Assembly (NCBI RefSeq): GCF_000374485.1
Contig: NZ_KB894491.1
Span: 248,546 to 312,545 of the forward strand
DNA from: Algicola sagamiensis DSM 14643
GTDB lineage: Bacteria > Pseudomonadota > Gammaproteobacteria > Enterobacterales > Alteromonadaceae
Length of the DNA: 64,000 nt
Direction of reading: 5' to 3'
The notes beneath the pieces were generated by a model. It saw only the letters and a program-made list of their open reading frames with translations. It was not told the DNA's origin and made no database searches. Shown here piece after piece: positions 28,829-38,201 of the stretch (the first letter of the stretch is position 1; the number at the start of each line of letters is the position of its first letter). A program made the translations under genes and the position numbers.

Positions 28829-31800
28829 ATGAGAGTTTTACACCCAGCCGCGATCAGTACGGCGATTGGGCTTGCGCTATTTTCACAAACCCCGAGGGCA
28901 GAAACGACCTACCAAAGGGGCATTCAAACGAATATTCCTTCAACCGGATTACCCGCAACCCTTGCAAAAACAGAGTTGGATATGGCTGAACATGCCATTC
29001 AACGACTCCTCAAAGATGCCTCTTTCAGTGACAACACCAGCTTTCAGCAAATTCGTAAAAAAGAAAGCTTACTTGCCGTGCATTTTACATTTGCACAGTG
29101 GGTCACTGGTATTCCTGTTGCCGACGCAACTTTGACTATTTCGATCAATAAGCATTCAGGTGAAATCATTCGTGCTTATCATCATGTTCTTGACACCAAA
29201 CACTATCCTTTAGCCAAGCATCAAACACTGATCACTGCCTCGGATGCAACCCGTGTTGCCATTGAAAATTTAAAAACTACTGGCTCCCTTAACATTGCGC
29301 CTGATGTCACCTTGGTTCTCTATCCACATAATAAAACGCTCGTCAAAGCCTATCGTGTCCTGACCAGCTTGACCAAGCCTGCGGGAGATTGGTTGCAATA
29401 TGTCCACGCAGAAACAGGTGAGATACTGCACCTTGAGCAGCGTAGTCTTTTTGAAAAAGATAACCAATCCAAAGATGCAGATATAGGTGTCCAGTCTCGC
29501 TTTAAACCATCCCACTTCCAAACAGAAACAATCACACAAGTTAACGCAGCGGATGTGCTCGCAAAAATGGATCACATCACGATGATGACAACCAGCACAC
29601 TCGATACAAGTACTGACGATACAAGCACTGAAGCGTTTGTCGAAGGAAAAGGTAGGATTTTTGATCCTGACCCGAGAACAGCCCTCAAAGATACGGCGTT
29701 CGCACTCCTAGATAATTCGGATCCATCTGCATTTGCTGATGCATATCGTGAGGCCACACTCCCCGAAGTGACGAAAGTTACCTTGGATGACAACAGCCAT
29801 ATTTTTCTTCTGAAAAGCTCATGGGTGATGATTGAAGATCATGAAAAACCTGACGCAGCACCAACAGCATCCACGGATGGCACTTGGCTCTACCAACGTG
29901 GTGAACAAGGGTTTGATGATACAAATACTTTCTATCACATCCATCAAAATCAGGGATATCTCCAAAAACTGGGTTACAACAACATTCAAAATCGTCCAAT
30001 TCCTGTCGATACAAATGGGAATGAAGGAAAAGATAACTCTTACTATTCGACGGCAACCCGTAAGCTCTCATTCGGCCATGGTGGTGTGAACGATACAGAA
30101 GATGCAACGGTGATCCTGCATGAATACGGCCATGCGATTTCTATGGATATTAATCCTGACTTTTTTGGCGGCGATGCGGGCGCAATGGGTGAAGGGTTTG
30201 GTGACTACTGGGCAGCCAGTTACAAATTAACGACATCAAATGGAAAAGACACCTTTCCCAATCGGGTTTTTATTTGGGATATGGGAAATAAAGCACGTTA
30301 TTTGAATGATGTTGAAGCACGCTATGATGATCAACGAAATTACCGTGCTCACCAGATGGTCGATGGAGTCAAGAGTCGAGCTGACCAACTTTGGTCAACG
30401 CCCTTGTATCAAAGTTTGCTTGAACTCATCGAAAAAGGAGTTGAACAAGAAGACGTCGATAAAATCATTCTTGAATCGCAATACGGAATAGGCGCAAAGC
30501 CGACAATGCGCGATATGGCGATGTCAATTTTAACAACTGCAACTACGCTATACAAAGATGGGCCGCATGCTGAGGTGTTTCTCAAACATTTCAAACACCA
30601 TCACATTATCAAAGAAGATATGACGTTGGAATCTGTGGTCTTGGACGCTGCGGGTGATGATATTTTCATGCCTGGTGAAACCGTGAGCTTGATGCCTACT
30701 TTCCAAAACAACACGGCTTTTGATTTAAAAGATGCAACAGTAAATCTAACCACCACCAGCGGCATTGATATCACGTATGGCCAAGAAAATATGGGCCGAA
30801 TTGCATCACAGCTATTGACCAAACCTACTCAGCCTCTGACGTTCGATATACCCGAAAACACTCAGTGCGCATCAAATATTCAATACCAAATTGATTATGA
30901 AGGGACAGTTGATGGGGAAACCGTTCAATTTTCAGAAAGTTTTGAAAAGACAATTGGTGCCCCGCTTTATCATCGCTGGATCCGCGTTGATCCATTTCAA
31001 ATCCCAGATAACAAAAAAATCATTTACAGTGCCTTAGACATAGAGAAAACGGGCCAAACGGTGAAGAACTTACGCGTTGATGTCCATATCAAGCACCCCT
31101 ATCGCGGTGACTTGGCGATGAAATTAAAATCTCCAAAAGGTACGGAAATTTTCCTGGCAATGAGCAATTTGGATGGTAAAGATAACTACATCGGTACTTT
31201 CCCAACAACACTCACACCCGTTGAGACATTGTCTAAATTCGAGGGCGAAGATTTAGATGGCCAATGGCGATTGTATATCCGAGATGACTCAAGTGGCGAC
31301 AAGGGAGAAGTGATCTCTTGGGGGCTTCAAAGCCATGGCAAACCAGTCTGTGAAAATAAACTCCTACCGATTGAGTCTATCACGATGTTTGAAGGCGATG
31401 AAGCTGTTCTCGAAGCGCAAACAACACTGCCACTCGAAGATAAGATGACGATAGAATGGCAACAGGTAGATACCTCAACTATTGACTTAAACGGCAAAAG
31501 TGAAAATGGAGAATTTCATTTTCAGGCACCTTTGGTGGACCAAGATAAAAACATTGAGTTAACCTATATATTGAAGAAAAATGGCAATCTACTTGAAACA
31601 CGCAATGTAGCGGTGCTGATTAAGAAAAACCTGAAAGAACCAGTCATTAAACAATACTATCGACAGGTTGCATTTGAAGGAAAGGAAACCACTTTAGACC
31701 CAGAAGCAGAAGATCCAAATGGGTTAGCGCTGACTTACCACTGGGCTCAAGTTGATAAATCCCCTTATCAAATCAAGCTGCCTGATCCAACAGCTGAGAA

Positions 31801-33313
31801 GTTAGTGTTTACAGCCCCATTTGTTCCAACACCTAAGTTTTTCTTACATAAAACTGTCATTGAAATAGAACTCACCGTGACAAATTCACGCTCAGTTTCT
31901 ACAAAAAAAACCTTTTTTATATCTATTAAGGACTTAAATAAAGCACCTACATTAGAAAAATTACAGGACGCTATTGTTACTGAAAACACACCTGTAACAA
32001 TAAAGGCTCAAGCAGACGATAAAGACGGAAATGATCTCACCTACACCTGGAAGCAACAACAAAATGGACAACGGAAAATCAACTTTACAGGCCAAGGTAC
32101 AGACACGATTTCTTTTACAGCACCAAAAGTAAAAGAAACAAAAGTGCTTACATTCGAGGTCAGTGCTTCCGATGGTTCAGAAAATAGTGAGACCCGTTAC
32201 GTGAATATTGTCGTACAGCCGCAAGTCACGACAGAACCACCAGCTCACCACGAACCTACAGAGCAACTGTCTACGACTGCTCCTCATTCCATCACGCTCA
32301 CCGTACCATCGCTAACAGATCCACAGGGGGACATAACATATCAGTGGAAGCGATTAGATAAGACAGACTTTGATTTCGCGAATTTGGATAATGATAGTCA
32401 GTTACTTACTCTTGACTTTAAAGCATATTCTCTAAAGGAATCATCGTTATTCCATTTCCAAGTGAAGGCAACAGACTCCAAGAAAATCATAGTAAAAGAA
32501 TACGTTGTGATCGCACACCCAGCGCAAGATGATACACCTGATAATACATATCAGGCCACACAACTTATCAACGTTGATCAAACGCAAACAGTGACCATGG
32601 TTGCACCAATTCAACCTATTCCTAGTGATGCTGTAAAGCGTGTTTGGCATCGTCTAGATAAAGTAAACACTACACTCCCAGAGCCACAAGAGAATGCTGA
32701 GCAATTTACCATCGATTTTTCAACACTTGAAATCACAAAATTTACGACATTCCACTATCGTGTCAAAGTGACTGCTGAGGACAAATCTGTGGTACAAGAG
32801 TATTTTGTTCAGGTCTCACCTAAAACTAGGAAGACCAAACAAATCAAGTCTGAGGTTCGTTCGCTCGGCAAGGTTCGCAAACTCAATTTAACCGCGCCAA
32901 GCATCGGATCACCTGTCGGCGAAGTCACCTATCAGTGGTCACAAATCGATAAGTCACCCCAGCGGATCGCAATGAAAGATCCTAACACGGAAAAGTTTAA
33001 TCTGGATCTTTCCGCATTGAACATGCAAAAGGAAACCGTGTTTGAGCTGCAAGTGACTGTCAAAGATGAAGCCATCAGACTGGTCAAGTCCTTCTTTGTC
33101 ATTGCAAAGCCAACTCCGGTTTCAAATGATGATAAAGACACAGATGAAGATTCTGGTCATGATGCAGATACACCCAACAATGATAAACCTGATACTGGCA
33201 CAACGAAGCCTGAACAACCTTCAGATAAACAAAAACAACCAAAAGATAATGGCGGTTCTGTCTTTTGGACGTTCTCGTTGCTTGCTCTGTTGGTGATAAG
33301 ACGAAAACTTTAA
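28829..33313 (+). CDS. Large secreted M36/M4-like metallopeptidase with six Ig-like repeats and GlyGly-CTERM-like tail
   Basis: A 1494-residue exported zinc peptidase. Order: signal peptide (1 to about 24); FTP-type propeptide (about 60-215); catalytic domain with HEYGH at 431-435 and the third ligand Glu455 in GEGFGDYW, the gluzincin layout shared by thermolysin (M4) and fungalysin (M36). A P-domain follows at about 740-840 (HPYRGDLAMKLKSP and DLDGQWRLYI). Then come six repeats about 100 residues apart, each with a W-x-[QR]-[LVI]-D-K-like strand. A charged linker leads to a C-terminal GGSVFWTFSLLALLVIRRKL, a Gly-Gly/hydrophobic/Arg tripartite tail like rhombosortase substrates. AAGGAAA precedes the ATG. 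The catalytic fold is clear; the substrate is unknown. Confidence 0.88.
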   Translation: MRVLHPAAISTAIGLALFSQTPRAETTYQRGIQTNIPSTGLPATLAKTELDMAEHAIQRLLKDASFSDNTSFQQIRKKESLLAVHFTFAQWVTGIPVADATLTISINKHSGEIIRAYHHVLDTKHYPLAKHQTLITASDATRVAIENLKTTGSLNIAPDVTLVLYPHNKTLVKAYRVLTSLTKPAGDWLQYVHAETGEILHLEQRSLFEKDNQSKDADIGVQSRFKPSHFQTETITQVNAADVLAKMDHITMMTTSTLDTSTDDTSTEAFVEGKGRIFDPDPRTALKDTAFALLDNSDPSAFADAYREATLPEVTKVTLDDNSHIFLLKSSWVMIEDHEKPDAAPTASTDGTWLYQRGEQGFDDTNTFYHIHQNQGYLQKLGYNNIQNRPIPVDTNGNEGKDNSYYSTATRKLSFGHGGVNDTEDATVILHEYGHAISMDINPDFFGGDAGAMGEGFGDYWAASYKLTTSNGKDTFPNRVFIWDMGNKARYLNDVEARYDDQRNYRAHQMVDGVKSRADQLWSTPLYQSLLELIEKGVEQEDVDKIILESQYGIGAKPTMRDMAMSILTTATTLYKDGPHAEVFLKHFKHHHIIKEDMTLESVVLDAAGDDIFMPGETVSLMPTFQNNTAFDLKDATVNLTTTSGIDITYGQENMGRIASQLLTKPTQPLTFDIPENTQCASNIQYQIDYEGTVDGETVQFSESFEKTIGAPLYHRWIRVDPFQIPDNKKIIYSALDIEKTGQTVKNLRVDVHIKHPYRGDLAMKLKSPKGTEIFLAMSNLDGKDNYIGTFPTTLTPVETLSKFEGEDLDGQWRLYIRDDSSGDKGEVISWGLQSHGKPVCENKLLPIESITMFEGDEAVLEAQTTLPLEDKMTIEWQQVDTSTIDLNGKSENGEFHFQAPLVDQDKNIELTYILKKNGNLLETRNVAVLIKKNLKEPVIKQYYRQVAFEGKETTLDPEAEDPNGLALTYHWAQVDKSPYQIKLPDPTAEKLVFTAPFVPTPKFFLHKTVIEIELTVTNSRSVSTKKTFFISIKDLNKAPTLEKLQDAIVTENTPVTIKAQADDKDGNDLTYTWKQQQNGQRKINFTGQGTDTISFTAPKVKETKVLTFEVSASDGSENSETRYVNIVVQPQVTTEPPAHHEPTEQLSTTAPHSITLTVPSLTDPQGDITYQWKRLDKTDFDFANLDNDSQLLTLDFKAYSLKESSLFHFQVKATDSKKIIVKEYVVIAHPAQDDTPDNTYQATQLINVDQTQTVTMVAPIQPIPSDAVKRVWHRLDKVNTTLPEPQENAEQFTIDFSTLEITKFTTFHYRVKVTAEDKSVVQEYFVQVSPKTRKTKQIKSEVRSLGKVRKLNLTAPSIGSPVGEVTYQWSQIDKSPQRIAMKDPNTEKFNLDLSALNMQKETVFELQVTVKDEAIRLVKSFFVIAKPTPVSNDDKDTDEDSGHDADTPNNDKPDTGTTKPEQPSDKQKQPKDNGGSVFWTFSLLALLVIRRKL

Positions 33314-33320
33314 ACACACA

Positions 33321-33351
33321 TGAATACCAGCTAGTTTTTGGCTGGTATTCA
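33321..33351. terminator. Hairpin at the convergent ends of the metallopeptidase gene and dapE
   Basis: An 11-bp perfect stem (TGAATACCAGC / GCTGGTATTCA) with a T-rich 9-nt loop. It overlaps the dapE stop codon. No T run follows, so terminator function is plausible but not certain. Confidence 0.55.
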
Positions 33352-34608
33352 CTTCCCCCGCCGTGCAAAATCCTGAATCAAGTCAAAATACACTTTGGCA
33401 AGTTGTTCCAATTCTGAGATTGCCACATGCTCGTTAATTTGATGGATCGTACTGGCATTTAAGCCAAGCTCTACCACACAGTCTGCCACTTCATGCAAAA
33501 AGCGCCCATCAGAGGTCCCCCCCGATGTTGAGCGAATTGCTTGAATCCCAGTGGATTTGTGCAAGCTGTTCTCTACAAATTTCAGCATGGACTCATTAGT
33601 TGTCAGATAAGGCTGACAAGGACGCTCCCAAGATAATTCAACATCCGAAGTCACCGACTGAATTGTCTTCTCAAAGACCTGATGAAGATCAGCTTCTGTC
33701 CATGCGTGACTATAACGAACATTAAAATAAATGTGGCATTGTGCCGGGATCATATTATCAGTTTGCACACCTGAGTCGATCCCTGTGATTTGGAAAGTTG
33801 TCCCCGGGCATTGCTCCGTACCTGAATCCCATTCAATTTCTAAAAGTGCATTGAGAACTTTAGCCATCTTATGAACCGCATTATCACCCGACTGGGGATA
33901 AGCGACATGCCCCTGCTTACCATAAACAGTACATTGACCAGAAATTGCACCACGACGCCCAACTTTGAATGTATCCCCCAATTGATATCGTGTTGTTGGC
34001 TCGCCAACGATACATAAATCAATCTTGGCTTGGCGTTGTTTGAGTTTATCAACGATTGTTCGGGTGCCAAATGCAGCTTCCCCTTCTTCATCACTTGTGA
34101 GCAGCACCATCATTTTTGGAAGCTTCAATTTAGGACAGTCATACCTTTGGTTATTTTTTTGAATAGAACTTTTTTGAGTGGTTTGTACTTGGAACACCTG
34201 AGTGATCGCAGCCAGAAATGCGCCAATTCCCCCTTTCATATCTGCAACACCTCTGCCATATAATTTGCCGGAGTCTTGATGCGCTGCAAACGGGTGCAGT
34301 TTCCATGATTCTACCTGTCCAGCGGGAACAACGTCTGTATGCCCAGCAAAAGCCAGACAGGGTTGATCAATATCATTTTCTATCCCGCTATAGCAGGCAA
34401 TGAAGTTCGTCACCCCTTGTGCTTTGTAGATTTCCGTTTCAAACCCCAACGATTGTAGGTGTTTGGCAATCCATTGCTGACATCCAGCATCTTGCGGTGT
34501 AATCGACTCCTGACGAAGTAAGGTCTGCGTAAAATGAAGCGCGTTTTGTGAAAGCGTACTGATTTCGCGAACTATATGATGTGCGGTATGTTCTATAGAA
34601 ATCTGCAT
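33349..34608 (-). CDS. dapE: Succinyl-diaminopimelate desuccinylase
   Basis: A zinc-dependent M20-type enzyme that removes succinate from N-succinyl-LL-DAP in lysine and peptidoglycan synthesis. It shows FAGHTDVVPAG with the first ligand, YGRGVADMKGG with the bridging Asp, LTSDEEGEA with the catalytic Glu, and the C-terminal TSGGTSDGRF segment. Length is 419, longer than the usual ~375. An N-terminal extension and a polar insertion of about 25 residues after AAITQVFQV account for most of the difference. It stands alone between two peptidase genes, converging with the metallopeptidase. Confidence 0.93.
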   Translation of the reverse strand: MQISIEHTAHHIVREISTLSQNALHFTQTLLRQESITPQDAGCQQWIAKHLQSLGFETEIYKAQGVTNFIACYSGIENDIDQPCLAFAGHTDVVPAGQVESWKLHPFAAHQDSGKLYGRGVADMKGGIGAFLAAITQVFQVQTTQKSSIQKNNQRYDCPKLKLPKMMVLLTSDEEGEAAFGTRTIVDKLKQRQAKIDLCIVGEPTTRYQLGDTFKVGRRGAISGQCTVYGKQGHVAYPQSGDNAVHKMAKVLNALLEIEWDSGTEQCPGTTFQITGIDSGVQTDNMIPAQCHIYFNVRYSHAWTEADLHQVFEKTIQSVTSDVELSWERPCQPYLTTNESMLKFVENSLHKSTGIQAIRSTSGGTSDGRFLHEVADCVVELGLNASTIHQINEHVAISELEQLAKVYFDLIQDFARRGK

Positions 34609-34700
34609 TGGCGTATCTCATTGTGAGTTTGCCTATTGTGTTTGATGGCCATTGACAGATTGATGAAGGAAATTTGAAGAAATTTTGAAGGGAATCATCA

Positions 34701-34728
34701 AACCAAGCGTGATACTTCACGCTTGGTT
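34701..34728 (-). terminator. Intrinsic terminator of the subtilisin-family gene
   Basis: A 12-bp perfect stem (AACCAAGCGTGA / TCACGCTTGGTT) with a 4-nt loop and a short T run on both strands. It lies 12 bp beyond the S8 peptidase stop on the minus strand. Confidence 0.85.
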
Positions 34729-34739
34729 TTTCGTTTGAA

Positions 34740-37700
34740 CTAGTTCAATAGTGTGCGGCGCAATATATTCAACCGCAATGATAGTAAATACACAATCAGG
34801 CCAATCAAGGAAATCAGGCTCGAAGAGCCTCCACTACTACTTGTATTTGTTGCAGGCGGTTGGACCTGAGGCGCTTTATATTCGAAAATTTTTGTGACGC
34901 CTGGAGACTGGTGTAACAATGCCACGGATGTCGAGGGTCCTGTAGCCGTCATATCTGCGCTTTCATCTTTCTTCAAAGTAACAGGAAAGTTTCCAGTTGT
35001 TGAAAACGAGGTCGTCGCAAGACCAAGCTTCACTGTTGCTTCCATTTTATCGACTTTACTTACATCTGTTGGATCCGCTTCAAAAGTAAGTCCAATTTCT
35101 TTACCAAAGTCAGACTCTTGTAACCCAAGTCCTTCTAAACAATGTTGTAATGTGACGTAATCACTCGTCAATATATGTTCAAACTTTTCTGCTTGAATCA
35201 CTTTAGGCGCTGTTGAGTCATCCGCTGGAGACGTCGCTAGGATTGAGAGGAAATAGTCATCATACACTCGAGCAAAAGCGCGTGTGGTATCATCTTTGAG
35301 CACACTCAAATCGGGCGACAAAGTTTTCAAGGCAGCAGCGGAAGCAGTCACAGCAACAAAATCTGCTTTTTTATCATTATCAGTATCAATTTCGACTGAT
35401 ATGCTCCCTACAATATCATCATCCGCTCGAAATAGGGGCTGATTGACAACTACAGATGTTTTGAATGCATATTTAGTGGAACAACGCTCATCTTTGACCA
35501 CCTCAAATGAACCACCGATGATATCAATCGGGAACCCTGTATCAACAGGATCAGTTGCGACGAGACTCACAGGCATAACTTTCCCTTCACCAACCCCTGT
35601 ATTCTTAATATTAATTTGATTCTCTTTACTGGTTACATACCATTCAGAAATTTGCTGGGGAAGTGCGTGGTAAACAATATGGAGTGCTTCAACATTTGGG
35701 GCTCCGGATTCTTCAAAAACTATTGCACCATCGATTTCTGATCGTGTCATAGCAGCAGATGGTTCAACAGCACCCAAATCTAAATCAACAAACATATCTG
35801 ACTGCTCGATTGACCAGGGCTGCAGCTTATCTGCGATGAGTGCGAATGTAACTTCAAACGTTGTGGCACTATTTGCAGGAACAATCACTTGATTTGGAAG
35901 GGTTAAAGTAAACATGTCCTTATCGTTATCAAAGCGTGGGGTATTCTTCAGCAGATATGTTTTATCACTTCCTGTAAAGTTTTTCACCTCAACCGTTTTT
36001 TTCATTGTTTGATTTTTTGAAGACGGGATATAACCGAATGAAAGAGATGCTTGCCCCGTCTCTTTATCCCAGGCGGCAACAGGTGATGCGTGTGCCTTCT
36101 CAACATTCATGACACCACTTCCAACCCAAGAAATAGGCGCAAGCTCAGCAAAAGGATCCTTCGATTTTGGCTCTGTATATATCTCAAGCTCAGCTGTATT
36201 CATAATAAGTGCTTTGAGTTCCCGCACTGTTCGCGTTGGAAACGCTTCTCGCAGCAATGCAAATCCACCTGATACAACTGGCGTTGCCACTGAAGTTCCT
36301 TCTTGGTGTACCTCCTCAAATCCTGTTCCAAATTTTGCAGCAAAGATCCCTTCGCCTGGCGCACTAATTTCTGGTTTTAAATAAGCATTTGAAATCGAGG
36401 GACCACGAGAGGAAAATCTTGAAATACCACCGACTGTATCATATTGCTTAATCTCAATCTGGTAATCTGGTGGACTACCGCCTTCAACTTGGAGCTCGAT
36501 TGAATCTCCTAGTGATTCACTCACACCAATTGAAAAAATATTGATACTCGTATTATTCCCATAAAATTCTGGAAATGCTTTATCTCCCTGATTCTTGATG
36601 ATGACAAACTCAGCTTCGCTGTCTTGTGCAGCAAGCACTTGATCAAGCACTTTACAGTTTTCATCCGTACTGCGTGTCAGTAAAACTGCATTACCCGTAA
36701 AGTCGATTCCCGAATTAAACGCCGTACAACCTGTCTTATTTGTGGAAGGAGGAAGAACGAGCGGAATGTTTTGATCAATTGAATAAGTATTGTCTGCCCC
36801 TTTTACAGCCATTACATTTTCATTAAAATAAAAAATAGATGAACTCTGACTATCTCCACTCACTTTAAAGTCAGAAACATAGTCTCTTTTATCACCACTT
36901 TGTGTGACAGAAGCAACCGATAATGCATCTATGGCTGTCGAAGGGTCACCCACACTAAATGGTAAATTGCCTTCATTCCCAGCTCCAGCGATTACGCCTA
37001 CACCTTTTTCCACGATGCTTTTAATCACATTGTCTGAATCCGTACCTGTTGTACGTCCAATTGTTGTAGTCAAAGATAAATTTGCAACTTCAATAATATC
37101 AGTCGTTGATGGGTTCTCGTCTGGATCTAAGGTTCTTGATAGAGCGGCAATAACTTCAGAGCCATCCGACTCTCCTGGTTCACCCAGAACTTGATACGCA
37201 TAGATTTTTGAATTGGGGGATATGCCAATAGCAATCGAAGCAACGTGTGTCCCATGTCCATCGGTGTCGAGAGGGTCACCATCCTTACCTACAAAATCAT
37301 GGCCATCAATAACATCTCCCTGAGGAAAGCTTACCTCATCATTGAGATCAGCCTTAAATGCATCATAAGCCGCAACTGTACCAGCCCCATTAAAGTGCAC
37401 ATGAGAATAGTCAACGCCTGTATCTATAATTGCAATATCAACATCAATACCACTTAAAGATATATTTGTCCTTAAATCCGTCGCTTTAATATATGCTGAG
37501 CTTTGTACTCGACTCGCTCTTTTTTGGCTAAGTATAAAAACATTGTTGACAAAGGTGAGTTTTCCTATTTCCTTGGCTGCATTTGATGTTGTCTCAATAA
37601 TAAGTGCTTTAGAGTGCGCGATTTGATGTATTTCTTTCGCATTCGGATCAAGCTCAATCAGTTGATTGAATAGGATATTTCGAGCTTCTTCATACCCCGT

Positions 37701-37874
37701 AGCTACATCATTAAAACGAAACGTCACCATATAATGAGTATTTTCTTGAGCATAACGCGAAATTAAAGATGTAACCGGAATAACATTCAAACCAGTTTTT
37801 GCGATGGCTTCGCTGCTAGCAAAAAGAGAAGCGAGGGATAAAGCATAATACAATGGAGTAAAGCGCGTGTTCAT
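34740..37874 (-). CDS. Secreted S8 (subtilisin-like) serine peptidase with GlyGly-CTERM-like tail
   Basis: A 1044-residue exported serine peptidase. A signal peptide (cleavage near Ala-Ile-Ala) is followed by an inhibitor-type prodomain (about 45-118). The catalytic triad is Asp151 in IIDTGVDYSH, His207 in DGHGTHVAS and Ser528 in EGTSVATP, with the oxyanion Asn in AGAGNEG. The large gap between His and Ser holds a PA-like insertion. After a beta-rich region, the C-terminus has Ser/Gly-Gly, a hydrophobic helix and Arg-Arg (SSGGSSSLISLIGLIVYLL then LRR), a tail that resembles rhombosortase substrates. It would be exported and anchored or released at the cell surface. Substrate unknown. Confidence 0.92.
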   Translation of the reverse strand: MNTRFTPLYYALSLASLFASSEAIAKTGLNVIPVTSLISRYAQENTHYMVTFRFNDVATGYEEARNILFNQLIELDPNAKEIHQIAHSKALIIETTSNAAKEIGKLTFVNNVFILSQKRASRVQSSAYIKATDLRTNISLSGIDVDIAIIDTGVDYSHVHFNGAGTVAAYDAFKADLNDEVSFPQGDVIDGHDFVGKDGDPLDTDGHGTHVASIAIGISPNSKIYAYQVLGEPGESDGSEVIAALSRTLDPDENPSTTDIIEVANLSLTTTIGRTTGTDSDNVIKSIVEKGVGVIAGAGNEGNLPFSVGDPSTAIDALSVASVTQSGDKRDYVSDFKVSGDSQSSSIFYFNENVMAVKGADNTYSIDQNIPLVLPPSTNKTGCTAFNSGIDFTGNAVLLTRSTDENCKVLDQVLAAQDSEAEFVIIKNQGDKAFPEFYGNNTSINIFSIGVSESLGDSIELQVEGGSPPDYQIEIKQYDTVGGISRFSSRGPSISNAYLKPEISAPGEGIFAAKFGTGFEEVHQEGTSVATPVVSGGFALLREAFPTRTVRELKALIMNTAELEIYTEPKSKDPFAELAPISWVGSGVMNVEKAHASPVAAWDKETGQASLSFGYIPSSKNQTMKKTVEVKNFTGSDKTYLLKNTPRFDNDKDMFTLTLPNQVIVPANSATTFEVTFALIADKLQPWSIEQSDMFVDLDLGAVEPSAAMTRSEIDGAIVFEESGAPNVEALHIVYHALPQQISEWYVTSKENQINIKNTGVGEGKVMPVSLVATDPVDTGFPIDIIGGSFEVVKDERCSTKYAFKTSVVVNQPLFRADDDIVGSISVEIDTDNDKKADFVAVTASAAALKTLSPDLSVLKDDTTRAFARVYDDYFLSILATSPADDSTAPKVIQAEKFEHILTSDYVTLQHCLEGLGLQESDFGKEIGLTFEADPTDVSKVDKMEATVKLGLATTSFSTTGNFPVTLKKDESADMTATGPSTSVALLHQSPGVTKIFEYKAPQVQPPATNTSSSGGSSSLISLIGLIVYLLSLRLNILRRTLLN

Positions 37875-37977
37875 GAGTTACCTCGGTTGACTGAGTCACT
37901 TCTTCATCGAAGAACAAAGATACCGTCTAAATAAAGCATTTAATGAAACACAACGCAAACAAGGATAATAGAAGAGG

Positions 37978-38009
37978 GAAATCCCCGAGCTATATAATTC
38001 GGGGATTTT
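37978..38009 (-). terminator. Intrinsic terminator after tRNA-Ser
   Basis: A stem AAATCCCCGA / TCGGGGATTT closes a 10-nt loop immediately 3' of the tRNA on the minus strand. The T tail is short. Termination before the peptidase gene is likely. Confidence 0.75.
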
Positions 38010-38015
38010 AGAATA

Positions 38016-38106
38016 TGGCGGAGAGATAGGGATTTGAACCCTAGATACGCTATTAACGTATGCCGGTTTTCAAGACCGGTGCTTTCAACCACTCAGCCAT
38101 CTCTCC
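38016..38106 (-). tRNA. tRNA-Ser (anticodon TGA)
   Basis: A 91-nt class II tRNA including an encoded CCA end. The acceptor stem GGAGAGA pairs with TCTCTCC, and the anticodon loop is CTTGAAA (anticodon TGA, reading UCA/UCN). A long variable arm is formed by CATACG...CGTAT, and the T arm carries GGTTCAAATCC. All arms pair. It has its own sigma70-type promoter and a terminator. Confidence 0.97.
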
Positions 38107-38120
38107 TGAACACGGAGCGC

Positions 38121-38149
38121 ATACTACTGTCTTACGAATTTTCTGTAAA
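38121..38149 (-). promoter_or_regulatory. Sigma70-type promoter for tRNA-Ser
   Basis: On the minus strand a -35 box TTTACA (38149-38144) and a -10 box TAGTAT (38126-38121) are separated by 17 bp. The GC-rich GCGCTCCG right after the -10 looks like the discriminator of stable-RNA promoters under stringent control. Confidence 0.8.
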
Positions 38150-38201
38150 GCTTTTTTTTCCAGTTTTATTTCAAGCGGTCACATTGCGATCACATTGATG
38201 G

